From positions 336,085,527 through 336,149,526 of the forward strand of contig CM042693.1 in the NCBI GenBank assembly GCA_023614405.1: a DNA stretch of 64,000 nucleotides, read 5' to 3'. Source of the stretch: Avena insularis. Taxonomy: Eukaryota > Streptophyta > Magnoliopsida > Poales > Poaceae. A model generated the notes under the pieces. The model worked only from the letters and a program-made list of their open reading frames with translations, was not told the DNA's origin and ran no database searches. Both the position numbers and the translations under genes were made by a program. Each line of letters starts with the position of its first letter. Position 1 is the stretch's first letter. Positions 37,352 to 48,432 of the stretch are shown here, one piece after another.

Positions 37352-38236
37352 GGAACTACAACGAGGGCTAGTAAGGAAAACATCAATAACATGTATATCA
37401 AATATACCTTTGATGGTGCCAGCCTTCTTGTCCGCTAAGTACTTCGGACAGTTGCGCTTCGAGTGACCCTTGTCCTTGCAATAGAAGCACTCAGTGTCCG
37501 GCTTAGGACCAGACTTGAGCTTCTTCTCAGCAGGGACAACGCGCTTGCCGCCGCCTTTCTTGAAGGGCTTCTTTGCACCTTTACCTTTCTTAAAGGAGGG
37601 CTTGTTGACCATCAACACATGATTATCCTTTTTGATGTCCACCTCCGCTACTTTCAACTTAGCGAAGAGCTTAGTGATCATATCAGTGGAACCAATCTGA
37701 TTGTGAGCAACTACAAAACTTTTGTAGCTTGGAGGGAGTGACTGCAGGACTCTATCAATCTTGAGCTCCTCTGGAATCTTGTAGTCCAGTTGCTCAAGGC
37801 GTTGAGTGTAGCCCGACATCTTTATGGCGTGCTCACTAACGGAACTCCCTTCCTCCATCTTGCAGTTAAAGAATTTCTCAGAGATCTCATATCTCTCAGA
37901 ACGGGCCTGAGTCTGAAACATGGTTTTCAGCTCCTCGAGAATCTCAAAGGGCCCGGCGAACTCCTCAAAACGATTTTGAAGATCCGATTCCATAGCAAAC
38001 AACATGGCGATCTTAATCAAATCATAATCATCCTTGCGCGACTGATAAACAGCTTTCTTATCAGCCGGCGCATCTATAGCAGGGGCGTCACCTAGCGCTT
38101 TCTCAAGGACATAGTCCTTTTGTCTGCCAGGGAGAATGATTCTCAGATTGCGGAACCATTTGGTGAAGTTAGACCCATTGTTTCTAAGCTTTTCTATCTC
38201 AGCAAAAACGTTGAAGTTGAAGTTGGACTTAGCCAT
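37349..38236 (-). CDS. Copia F gag, intact
   Basis: 295 codons from ATG 38236. The N-terminal capsid region (NNGSNFTKWFRNLR, LQSLPPSYKSFV) matches the UBN2/Retrotran_gag type seen in Copia elements. A basic linker (FKKGKGAKKPFKKGGGKR) leads to one canonical CCHC knuckle, CFYCKDKGHSKRNC, at residues 250-263. The frame ends at a TAG that falls three codons before the protease DTDS motif, so this product is gag plus a short tail. Gag particles could in principle be made. No other complete Copia gag survives in the window: G has a shift and stops, and E lacks it. Confidence 0.85.
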   Translation of the reverse strand: MAKSNFNFNVFAEIEKLRNNGSNFTKWFRNLRIILPGRQKDYVLEKALGDAPAIDAPADKKAVYQSRKDDYDLIKIAMLFAMESDLQNRFEEFAGPFEILEELKTMFQTQARSERYEISEKFFNCKMEEGSSVSEHAIKMSGYTQRLEQLDYKIPEELKIDRVLQSLPPSYKSFVVAHNQIGSTDMITKLFAKLKVAEVDIKKDNHVLMVNKPSFKKGKGAKKPFKKGGGKRVVPAEKKLKSGPKPDTECFYCKDKGHSKRNCPKYLADKKAGTIKGIFDIHVIDVFLTSPRCSS

Positions 38237-39440
38237 TTGATCTACAGTATTTGCAAGTACAAATTAGACTATGTTCATGATAACTAGTTCAACTTTTAAT
38301 CAAATTACTAGATGAACTCCCACTAAATTCAACATCCCTCAAGTTGTTTAGTGAACACGATCCAAATTCACCACACCTAATCCGATCTTCACGAGAAGAG
38401 ATGTGGTTTCAATGGTGGACAACGAAGTGTCGATCATATCATTCATATGACTCATGCTTAACCTTTCGGTTCATGTGTTCCGAGGCCATGTCTGTACATG
38501 CTAGGCTCGTCAAGTTAGACCCAAGTATTTCCACAGTAAAACTGGCTTGCACCCGTTGTATGTGAGCATAGAGTCTATAGCACCCGATCATCACGTGATG
38601 CTTGGACACGACGAACTTTCGCAACGGTGCATACATGGGGAGAACACAGTTTTATCTTGATCTTTAAGTGAGGAATCATCTTATAATGCTACCGTCGCGA
38701 TCTAAGCATAATAAGATACATGAAAGGATAAACATCACATGCATATAACTTTATGTGACATGGTATAGCCAATCTTCGCTCAATGATCTCCATCTTGTGC
38801 GTGCCGGCATGATCTCCATCACTCCACCATGATTGTCTCCACCACGAATAGCAACTACAACTATTGCTAACTACTTAGCGATAAAGTAAAGCTATTACAT
38901 GGCGTATAAGAAGTTGACTCGCAGGTCATACACAATTATAAAGACAACCATATGGCTCCTGCCGGTTGTGTACTCATCGACATGCAAGTCGTGAAACATT
39001 ACAAAACATGATCATCGCATACAATATATACATCACATCTTGGGCCATACCATATCACAGAAAACACTCCCTGCAAAAACAAGTTATACGCCTCTACTTT
39101 GTTGTTGCATGTTTTACGTGGCTTATGGGAGTAGATGCTAAGAACGATTCTTACCTACGGAAAGCCACAACGGTGATATTATGGTTGCCAAACTCCGGTG
39201 TAGATCCCATGACAACTATAGTGAGAGAAACTGACATCCACCAGCCGCATGTGTGGAACAAGCCACACGTCAAGTGCGAGTCGGTCTCATGACGACGTCG
39301 CGTAAGGTTGGTCCGGACCGCTTCAATCTCACTATCCCGCCATAAGAAGAACACAAACAAGAGGCTTGCAACAGAAAACATCAACGCCTGCAACAACCAT
39401 GTTGCGTTCTACTCGTGAAACACATCTACGCATAGATCTA
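38237..39440 (-). other. Copia F untranslated leader
   Basis: About 1.2 kb between primer site and gag start. No coding signal. A comparable leader of about 1.2 kb is present in element G (57093-58265), which shares segments such as 'tgtctgtacatgctaggctcgtcaag', so it is family-conserved and probably includes the packaging signal (inference). Confidence 0.6.
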
Positions 39441-39451
39441 GCTCGATACCA
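39441..39451 (-). promoter_or_regulatory. Copia F primer-binding site, one base deleted
   Basis: The minus strand reads TGGTATCGAGC against the expected TGGTATCAGAGC, immediately next to the LTR. Confidence 0.75.
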
Positions 39452-41149
39452 CCAAGGGTTTCAAGGCATAGTAAATCAAAATTTTCACGGAAGCGAGCAG
39501 AGGGAAGCCAAGATCTAATCTAGGAGATGCAAACAACGAGAGATTGGATTAGATCTTCATACCCTTGAAGATTCACAGCTGAACGCTCATTTAACGTGGG
39601 TGATGTAGTCGTACTCGCTTCTCCTCCTCGCGATCCGATCCGATCTAGCACCACAAGTGGCGATGCCTCCGTGAGATGCACACGTGAAGCACCTCGATGT
39701 CTCCTCCTTCCTTGGTCCAGTAAGTATGGTGGAGAGATGGGTTGGATCTACAACGCGACGGCGCGGTGCAATTGGTGGAGAATTTCTGCAGCAGGGCTTC
39801 CCCTACAAGCAGTCGGGAGGGAGAGAGGAGGGCAGCAGGGCGGCTAGGGTTGGAGGGGAAGGTGTGGTGGGGTGGTGCGCCCCCAGCCCTCTATATATAG
39901 AGGGGTGGGCGCATCCCTAACCCCTCCCCCAAGCCCTAGGCCGGCGGCCAAAGGAGGAGGAGTGGGGGCAAGGAAACCTCCCCCCTTCTAGAAGCTCTAT
40001 CTAGGGTTTTACCCTAGCTGGCCGGTTGGGCCCTATGGGGCCTTGTGCCCCTGGCCCAATGTGGCTAGGGCACTCCCTCATAGGCCCATGCCCCCTCCCG
40101 GAAGGTGGGGCCACGTTGGTCCCCCTCCGGAAGGTTCTAGAAGCTTCCGGTACAATACCGATTAACCCGGAACAATTCCGAACTCCAAAACTGCACTTTT
40201 ATATGAATCTTATTCTCCGGACCATTCCGGAACCTCTCGTGATGTCCCGGATCCCATCCGAGACTCAACAAAAACTCATAAACCAATCATCCAATCTATC
40301 CTAGCCGAGACACGTTAAGTGTGTGACCTGGGTTCGAGAATATGCGACATGATCTTCTATCAATAATCAACGGTAGTCCGGAAACCCATATTGACTCCCA
40401 CACATTCATCGATGATCATATCGGATGAACCACGATGCCAGGATTCAATCAATCCCATATATATATTCCCTTCGTCTCGCGATATTTTACTTGCCCGAGA
40501 TTCGATCGTCGGTACCGTCATACCTAGTTCAATCTCGTTCACAGCAAGTACTTTACTCGTTCCGTAATCCGATATCACTTTGTGATTAACTCCTTAACCA
40601 CATGCTTGCAAGCGGTGTTGATATCGATTACCGAGTGGGACCGAAGTATATCTCTCCGACTTGGGAGGGACAAATCCCATCTCGATACATACAACCCAAC
40701 AGGTACTTTCCGATCACCTGAGAGACACCTTTATGATCACCCTCTCATAGGATGACGTTTGATGACCTCAAAGCTTTCTTCCGATACCAGGGAGTTGTAT
40801 TATCTCATGGTCTAAGGAATACAATATTTGATATTAGAAAAGCTTCGCAAAGATGAACACGATGACACGATCTAATTGCTTCGCTTAGTTTGGGTATGTC
40901 CATCACATCATTCTCCCAATGATATGATCTCATTATTAATCGACAACTCATGTCCATGGTTAGGAAACCTTAACCATCATTAATCAATGAGCTAGTCCAT
41001 AGAGGCGTACTAGGGACACGGTGTTGTTTACAAACCACACAAGTATTAATGTTTCCGCTTAATACAATTCTAGCATGGAATATAAACTTTATCATGAACA
41101 AGAATTATAATAATATCTTTATTATTGCCTCTAGGGCATAATTCCAACA
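39452..41149 (-). repeat. Copia F 5' LTR (1698 bp)
   Basis: Bounds: CCAAGGGTTTC (the usual TG end is CC here) and ATAATTCCAACA, followed by the target duplication CTAAC. It has a ctatatatag TATA region near 39893. Confidence 0.9.
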
Positions 41150-41368
41150 CTAACACGTGAGTCCCACCTGTCAGTATCGATGGTAATTTGTGATCAATTT
41201 GCGTTTTGAAACGAATTGATGTTTTTTGAGACAACTTCGAAATTGGGTGATAGATTTTGGTACCAAAAACAAAAAATGGTCCTAAAACAGGAATTTTACT
41301 AGAAATGTGGTGATTTTATACTATTAACTCGATCAGTCGGGATGAGTTGTAGGCTAAAGTAAAGCTTG

Positions 41369-41479
41369 CATTGTGCTTTTAATTAAGCTCACACATGCAG
41401 TGAGTAGTATGCAAGTGTGGTCGCTTAGGCTAGGTGTTGTGCTCTACGACAGTACATGTGTGAGCTTAAAAGCACAATG
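41369..41479. repeat. Inverted repeat / hairpin-forming segment
   Basis: The arm at 41369-41397 (CATTGTGCTTTT-aatt-AAGCTCACACATG) is the reverse complement of 41455-41479 apart from a 4-base AATT bulge. The loop is about 57 bases and contains 'agtgagtagtatg', which recurs after the second arm. The arms match perfectly outside the bulge. It may be a small MITE core or a small-RNA-producing hairpin; no target duplication was found. Confidence 0.65.
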
Positions 41480-41750
41480 GTCTATATAGTGAGTAGTATG
41501 AAAGTACTTTTTCTCGTGCATTTGCCTTTTAGGATCGATATATTAAATACTCAGAATGGTCTTACCGGTTATTCACTTTGCATCCGTGGTACAAAGAAAA
41601 GAAAAAAAATCAATTATTTGAGCCAAATTTTGATCCATGCTCTCCATGTCGCGCTAGGAGCAGTGTCGGCTGTCCAATGGCACCTTTAGCATCAGCACCT
41701 TGGTTTTTGGATAAGGCCAAAGCAAGCAAGCGGATTTTCCGTGGCTGCTA

Positions 41751-41979
41751 CTCCCTCCGTTAGGGATTATAAGGCCTATAGACCATTTTGATAGGATTAA
41801 GAAAATCAATAACTTACCCTTTTGATTACTACATGCACCAATAGTTACACATGCATGAGAGAAGATAGAAAAAAAAGGAGAACATGCATTGGAGGAGAGA
41901 GACTAATAAATAAGAGAGGACTTATAATTTCTAACATTTAAAAAAAACTTTTAGGCCTTATAATCCCTAACGGAGGAAG
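41751..41979. mobile_element. Stowaway-type MITE (229 bp)
   Basis: Terminal inverted repeats ctccctccgttagggattataaggcc... and ...ggccttataatccctaacggaggaag, flanked by TA (41749-41750, 41980-41981). The CTCCCTCCGT end and TA target are diagnostic of Stowaway (Tc1/Mariner) MITEs. Confidence 0.9.
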
Positions 41980-42371
41980 TAATAGTTTTTTTTTTTGACA
42001 GGCATGGCTGCTATTCGGGTAGTGCCAAGAGGGGCAGTTTGTTGACCATGAACGACAGGTAAAAAAACTTGAGGTGAAGACGCCACGTAGGTTCGACTTT
42101 TGGCGTCTCCAAAGATACCGCATGCAGTGCGCTGCCACTGAGACTCTACTTTTCTTTCTTTATTTATACACGGCCGTCTTTTTTCACGCATATGCTGGCA
42201 CCTGGGATCTTCATTATCTTCTCCTCCCTTTTTCCAGAGTACAATCCGCATAATACGCATAGACTCTTTTTTTTAGAACCTTCGTGCATTTCCTTTTTTT
42301 TCGAAATGGATTTTCGTGCATTTCCTGCCATCCAAAAGCTAAAGAGAAATTACTGGCTTACGCGCAATATT
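41980..42371. other. Intergenic DNA
   Basis: Homopolymer T runs and mixed sequence. I see no gene or repeat with defined ends. Confidence 0.4.
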
Positions 42372-42524
42372 TCCTCTGCTTCAAACTAAAAGGTGTTTTA
42401 GCTTTTTTTTTGTATCTAGATGTTTTTTAATATGTGGATTTTTGAAACAAAATGAGTGAACATAGGTCTAGATATATCCGTTTTATGAAAAGGCTAAAAC
42501 ATGACTATAAATGGAACAAAGTAC
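42372..42524. mobile_element. Degraded Stowaway-like MITE
   Basis: Ends 'cctctgcttcaaactaaaagg..tttagc' and 'gctaaaacatgactataaatggaac' are imperfectly inverted. The centre 'aaacaaaatgagtgaacata' resembles the middle of common Pooideae Stowaway elements. Confidence 0.45.
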
Positions 42525-42681
42525 TAGTATCATCATTGTCTGCTAAGAGCATATTATATCGGATTTGCTAGTTCTCAGGCGCCTGAGAACTTCTTAAGTC
42601 TCAGTCGTCTCCTTCACCGTTTGATTTACCTCGTGATTCGTGCTACACATAAGTTGCAACACAGGTGTAATTGAGAATTTA

Positions 42682-42769
42682 ATGAGTTGCAACTAGGTTG
42701 TAACTGAGAACTAGTACATAATCTTATGAGTTGCAACTAGGTTGCAACTGAGAATTAGCACAAATATTA
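42682..42769. repeat. 44-bp tandem duplication in the MITE
   Basis: Two copies of a unit starting ATGAGTTGCAACTAGGTTG (42682 and 42726), with a few mismatches. Confidence 0.75.
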
Positions 42770-42773
42770 GGAT

Positions 42774-44492
42774 TGTTGGAATTATGCCCTAGAGGCAATA
42801 ATAAAGATGTTATTATTATAATTCTTGTTCATGATAATGTTTATATTCTATGCTAGAATTGTATTAAGCGGAAACTTTAATACTTGTGTGGTTTGTGAAC
42901 AACACCGTGTCCCTAGTACGCCTCTATGGACTAGCTCATTGATCAATGATGGTTAAGGTTTCCTAACCATAGACATGAGTTGTCAATTGATAATGAGATC
43001 ATATCATTGGGAGAATGATATGGTGGACAGACCCAAACTAAGCGAAGCAATTAGATCGTGTCATCGTGTTCGTCTTTGCAAAGCTTTTCTTATGTCAAAT
43101 ATTGTATTCCTTAGACCATGAGATAATGCAACTCCCTGGTATCGGAAGAAAGCTTTGAGGTCATCAAACGTCATCCTATGAGAGGGTGATCATAAAGGTG
43201 TCTCTCAGGTGATCGGAAAGTATCTGTTGGGTTGTATGTATCGAGATGGAATTTGTCCCTCCCAAGTCGGAGAGATATACTTCGGGCCCACTCGGTAATC
43301 GATATCAACATCGCTTGCAAGCATGTGGTTAAGGAGTTAATCACAAAGTGATATCGGATTACGGAACGAGTAAAGTATTTCTTGTGAACGAGATTGAACT
43401 AGGTATGATGGCAAGACGATCGAATCTCGGGCAAGTAAAATATCGCGAGACGAAGGGAATGTATATATGGGATTGATTGAATCCTGGCATCGTGGTTCAT
43501 CCGATATGATCATCGATGAATGTGTGGGAGTCAATATGGGTTTCCAGGCCCCGCTATTGATTATTGATAGAAGATCATGTCTGCATATTCTCGAACCCGC
43601 AGGGTCACACACTTAACGTGTCTCGACGCTAGGATAGATTGGATAATTGGTTTATGAGTTTTTGTTCGGAGTCTCGGATGGGATCCGGGACATCACGAGA
43701 GGTTCCGGAGTGGTCCGGAGAATAAGATTCATATAAGGCAGTGCAGTTTTTGAAGTTCGGAATTGTTCCGGGTTAATCGGTATTGTACCGGAAGCTTCTA
43801 GAACCTTCCGGAAGGGGACCAACGTGGCCCCACCTTCCGGGAGGGGGCTTGGGCCTATGAGGGAGTGCCCTGGCCGCATTGGGCCAGGGGCACAAGGCCC
43901 CATAGGGCCCAGCCGGCCTAGAGGGGTTTAAACCCTAGATAGACCTTCTAGAAGGGGGAGAGTCCTTGCCCCCCACTTCTCCCTCCCTTGGCCGCCGGCC
44001 CAAGGCTTGGAGGAGGGGCAAGGGCTGGTCGCCCCCCCCCCCTCTATATAAAGAGGGCTGGGGCGCCCCCTCCCATACACCTTCCCTCCAACCCTAGCCG
44101 CCCTGCTGCCCTTCCTCTCTCCCTCTCGACTGTTTGTAGGCGAAGCCCTGCTGCAGAAATTCTCCACCATATACACCACGCCGTCATGTTGTAGATCCAA
44201 TCCATCTCTTCACCATACTTGCTGGTCCGAGGAAGGAGGAGACGTCGAGGTGCTGCACGTGTGCATCTCACGGAGGCACCGCCACTTGTGGTGCTAGATC
44301 GGATCGGATCGCGAGGAGAGGCGAGTGCGACTACATCACCCACGCTCCGATTTAACGTTCCATTGTAATCTTCAAGGGTATGAAGATTTAATCCAATCTC
44401 TCTCGTTGTTTGCATCTCCTAGATTAGATCTTGGCTTTCCCTCTGTTCGCATCCGTAGAAAATTTTGATTTACTATGCCGCGAAACCCATCA
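42774..44492 (+). mobile_element. Solo Copia LTR H (1719 bp), same family as F
   Basis: Begins TGTTGGAATTATGCCCTAGAGG and ends GCCGCGAAACCCATCA. Both sides carry AGGAT (42769-42773, 44493-44497). No internal sequence is attached, so it arose by LTR-LTR recombination. Confidence 0.95.
44045..44052 (+). promoter_or_regulatory. TATA box of solo LTR H
   Basis: TATATAAA in a C-rich context about 440 bp before the LTR end. It is the most canonical TATA among the Copia LTRs here and would direct transcription rightward. Confidence 0.5.
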
Positions 44493-44543
44493 AGGATGAC
44501 ATCAGCGATTTAGACATAACTAATTCTTAGACGCCTAAGATCT

Positions 44544-44959
44544 AAACACTCTCATATTATATATATAGTAGTATCATACAGTATTTATGTGGCCAGGTAA
44601 GATCAACACTGATATTTTCCGTTAGCTATCTAAGTGCACATGATATCGGTTAGCGAGCAACGTACGCTAGTGGCGGTATATATATGTTGCCATCATGGTG
44701 GCACGCATGATCATGGCATCTCTCTTTTCCAACTACTGTTTGTGTGTGAGGGTACCGAACCTACAAAGCTCCATACCTACATGTGTCCCAGTCAGTCTCG
44801 CCGCTGTCTCTGTCTTGGACGCACCCGAAAAGCTAGCGAGCCACGCACTGACGTGCAGGTTCAACGTATATATGGCATTTTATTTGGTTGATTAACTAAC
44901 TTCCCCTCTTCTTGCGCAGGTACTATCGAATTTGTTTTTGTGGGTTGACCACATGCATA

Positions 44960-45014
<55 letters not shown>

Positions 45015-46585
45015 CGTCATGCGTGTGCATATCATGTGTACGTGCGTGAAAGGTCTGTCGCACGATAGAAAATCTATAGATTGCTTCCACAGCTCCAGTT
45101 GGGAGCGTCACGACTCACCCACGTTTTCTTCAAACGCCCAAGGCATTTTCAGAAATGATTAATGCCATAGAGACAAATTATAACCCGTGACCTAGCTAGC
45201 CGCCATGTCCATATCAGACCTTCGGTCCCAGGAGAGAGGGATTGTCGTCTTTCTCCTGGTTCCATTTATGTAGTGGCGATGTCAATCAGACGCATATGGA
45301 TGCGTTTTGTTGGAATAAAAGTCCACTGGTTCCATGAATCCATTCATATCTTGATGATGTTTGCTTTGGTGTTGTCAAGAAGCTTAGGAGATTTTGTGCA
45401 CGTCAATTTTCATGGACCGGCAATTGCAACAGCGCACAGTGGTGCTAGCGGGTTATAAACATCGAGCGAGACTCAAGTATAATCGCCGCGCTCACACTTA
45501 GGCAACACTAAAGAAATAGCATAATAGAATTCATGTCCCTTGTAATTCTCATATCTAGTATCTTCTTAGCAGCACCAAGACCCGTCGTCTCAAACTCACC
45601 ACTTAATTGTGCCTTTAAAGTAGTAGTAATTTCTTTCAACTCCGCTCTATCTAAGACCCCGGCGACGTGCCTCACTCCGGTCGTCAGAAGTTAGCGTTCT
45701 AATGAATTTGGATGACAATGTAACGCACGCCACTTTCTGAGTGATCCCATGTAAATAATCCTATTTTTTAGAAGAACTAAAAAAATGTTTGGCTACCTAC
45801 CAATTTTATCTTTTCGTATCTTTATATCTCCTAAAAGACAATGAAACTATGGCACAAAATTTTCATTAGATCTTAGAGTAGCAATTGTACACATTTACAG
45901 TAAACACAAGAGAAAGAAAGAAAATAGAAGAGATTGTCAATCCATGATGACAAGATCGACAGTGTTTAGCCTTTACTCGATCAATGCACATGCATGGTGA
46001 TTTCATGAATAAAATCTCGTCTTCAGGGTCTAAAAGCAAGGTTAAAAATTCCAGCAAATAACTCGGTTTCTTTGTTTCTGAAAGTAATTAAGGTGCTTGA
46101 ATTTCTTTCTTTGTATTTCCTATTGCGAGTCCGTCGAGCTCGTACATTGACCTATCTTAAAATATTTTGGTCAGATTTGTTTGATACTATTTTCTAGTGG
46201 ACCTAATAGCAGAGACCCTTGAAACATTGTACTAGTGGATTTCTCTTTTCTTCTTTGAGAACCATGAATAGTGGATTTCTTATTATAGAAATGGTCCGGT
46301 TTTATTAATTAAGTTGTTGGATTACATCAGATAGAAGAAACATATGAACACGCACACAATTAGAAAATGTCTATGATGTAATGTAAAATTACCATCAAAA
46401 TCCCTTCAGAGTAATTGTCTCTATCTTTTTGCATCTCGAATTTTGTGCCAAGTCTGCTACATATAAATTGGAAAAAGGGGAAAACCTATACAAGCTGGAC
46501 CGACTCTTGCCTCTTCACAAGTCGCTGGAACTCAGGAACCAGTGTGATAGAATAGAAGGGCCCTTTTGAGTTGGCGTTCACCCTT
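44544..46585. other. Intergenic DNA, no gene recognised
   Basis: About 2 kb of moderate composition. Open frames are short and without motifs. The only defined structure is the (GAT)n tract. Confidence 0.5.
44960..45014. repeat. (GAT)18 microsatellite
   Basis: 55 bp of uninterrupted GAT/ATG repeat. Confidence 0.95.
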
Positions 46586-46594
46586 AGGCCTGTG

Positions 46595-47151
46595 GGGGAG
46601 CTGCTAATTGTTGCTCCACGCGGGCCCTGCTCGCGCGCCCCGCCTGAAGCGGGCGACAACTGGGCCTGCCTAGTTATGCATAACTTTTTTCTATATCTTT
46701 TTTTTAACTCTAATTTTTTTATAATAATGATACTCTCTTCGATCCATATTAGTTGACTTGCATTTGTTAAAATTTGGATAAATCTATATACTAAATAGTT
46801 TCTAGATTCATTCAAAATTTAGACAATTGTGAGTCAACTAATATGGGTCGGAGTGAGTATTAAAAAGGAGTGAAAAAATTCCAAATATACCAAAAGATTT
46901 TTCAAAAACTATGAATAAGAATTTCAAAAATCATATTTTTTTGAAAAATCATGAATATTTTTCAAAAACTCATGAACCAAATTTAAAAAATCATAAACCA
47001 ATTTGGAAAACATAATTTTTCTAAAATATAATAAACATTGTTCAGAAAAGGTAAAAAAAGAAAAAGAAATAAAAAATATCATTACATGAAATGGGCCAGT
47101 CCAACGGGGGAAAGCCGCCCGCTGTGGCACTGGCGGCAATTAGCATTTCTG
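46595..47151. mobile_element. Mutator-type MITE with 9-11 bp target duplication
   Basis: AGGCCTGTG at 46586-46594 is repeated at 47152-47160 (the match extends to 11 bp, with GG following both). The ends GGGGAGCTGCTAATTGTTGC and, inverted, CAGAAATGCTAATTGCCGC share TGCTAATTG. The ends are GC-rich; the centre is AT-rich with repeated 'tttcaaaaatcatgaa'-like units. TSD length fits Mutator-like elements. It carries a nested Stowaway. Confidence 0.75.
46733..46857. mobile_element. Stowaway MITE (125 bp) nested in the Mutator-type MITE
   Basis: Ends ctctcttcgatccatattagttgac and gtcaactaatatgggtcggagtgag, flanked by TA (46731-46732, 46858-46859). Confidence 0.9.
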
Positions 47152-47160
47152 AGGCCTGTG

Positions 47161-48280
47161 GGCTTTTGCAAGGAATCATAACAAGGAGACCCATTACTGA
47201 AATTAGCGGCCCACCATAACTGAATATTAGTATGACGGACAATTGATCTTTACTAGAGTCTCGACAGACTGTGAGAGAGTGTGCGGAGTGTAGACCCAAA
47301 TTTGGTGAAAGAAAGAAAAAATATGTATAGTGCCTGCGCGTCTCACTGTCTTTCCGCTGTCGTCGTTGATACAGGGTTCAGTTAAACCTTTGGTTTATGT
47401 GAAACTTTAGTGCAACCTCGAGTTCTAGTCATATCCAAGATGAAGTATCTACCGTGCAAGACGAAGATCAGGCATCATTCTTCATGTGAACGAAGGTACG
47501 TACATCCTGCATGTGATCTGATTCGAACGTTTTGGCAGATCTTTCTCCGCGTTGATTTTTCTTGTGATTCCCTGGTGTGATTGGGCGAGTAGCCAGAAAT
47601 GATTGTATCCTCGGTCTTCAGTGGCAGTGGGAATCACTATAGCGGGAGAAAAGGGAGTTGCATGATATGACACTTATTCTTTCATACTCAAACTTTAGAT
47701 TTCTGTTCTCTAGATCTTTGGACAAATTCCACGAACATTCCCGGTAAATACAGGCTCGTTTTTTTTTTTTTGAGTGATCTATCAACATGCTCAGATAAGT
47801 TGTCTCATGCATGGAAAAATTGCGAGTTCAACAAGTCAGCCAGAATTATTTATTGGATGTGCTCCCAGTAGATAGACAGACGAGCAATTAGCAGTACTAC
47901 GTAATAGCCGTGGTGGGTTGCTGGGATAAGGAAGAATCGTACCGGCACAAACAGTCAGCGAGCACACTGGCCTACTCCCCAGCAATGATTTGAGGGTATG
48001 CAATTTTACGCCCAAAATTAATTAAGCTTGATGGAAAGGAAGACAAGGAGTACCCTTGCGGTCGTAAGAACGTGGTCGACCCATCCGGTCCAAGCGTGTC
48101 CGAACTTGTCCGCGCAGACGCTTGGGGCGTGCACGGTCTCCAGGGGGCGACCTATCCGGGCAAACGTGGTCGACTCGGCCCATCCATGCATCTAATCTGG
48201 GATTCGGATACGTCGGCCCGGACGTGCGTGGACAGCGCGGGGTATCCTGTCCGTTGGACACCCGAGGCCATATGTAAGAG
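47161..48280. other. Intergenic DNA
   Basis: No gene recognised. The last 200 bp (48080-48270) are GC-rich and repeat GTCCG-type words around the 3' flank of the hypothetical gene. Confidence 0.4.
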
Positions 48281-48303
48281 ACATTAGTACTTAACGATAG
48301 CTT

Positions 48304-48309
48304 TTTATT
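48304..48309 (-). terminator. Possible polyadenylation signal
   Basis: The minus strand reads AATAAA within ctaataaaaag, about 125 bp past the stop of the hypothetical gene. Confidence 0.4.
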
Positions 48310-48432
48310 AGATTAAGTCCTGCTAGTTACAAAAAGGCCATTTAAAGTAATTAGAGGGTTGCTACTGCTGCTCCTGCTCGCGGGTTACGCGGCGGGCCGA
48401 TTTTAGACGCGCGGGCGCTACATTGCCGTTAT

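Larger units (their letters stand above)
32586..41149 (-). mobile_element. Copia F: full-length Angela/BARE-like element
   Basis: Target duplication CTAAC at 32581-32585 and 41150-41154. LTRs of 1663 and 1698 bp, a mutated tRNA-Met primer site at 39441-39451, and a polypurine tract (AAGTGGGAGAC on the minus strand) beside the left LTR. Gag is intact; pol is broken by two stops and a shift and is heavily eroded over RNase H. The domain order gag, protease, integrase, reverse transcriptase, RNase H is that of Copia. The solo LTR H at 42774 belongs to the same family. Confidence 0.95.
42569..44543. mobile_element. MITE with palindromic termini, split by solo LTR H
   Basis: The left end TAGTTCTCAGGCGCCTGAGAAC.. 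and the right end (reverse complement TAGATCTTAGGCGTCTAAGAAT..) align for nearly 40 bp. Each end is itself palindromic: 42570-42591 is a perfect 22-bp palindrome and 44523-44541 an imperfect one. With TA as target the element proper is 42571-44541. Without H and one AGGAT copy it is about 250 bp. Its family is not identified. Confidence 0.6.
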
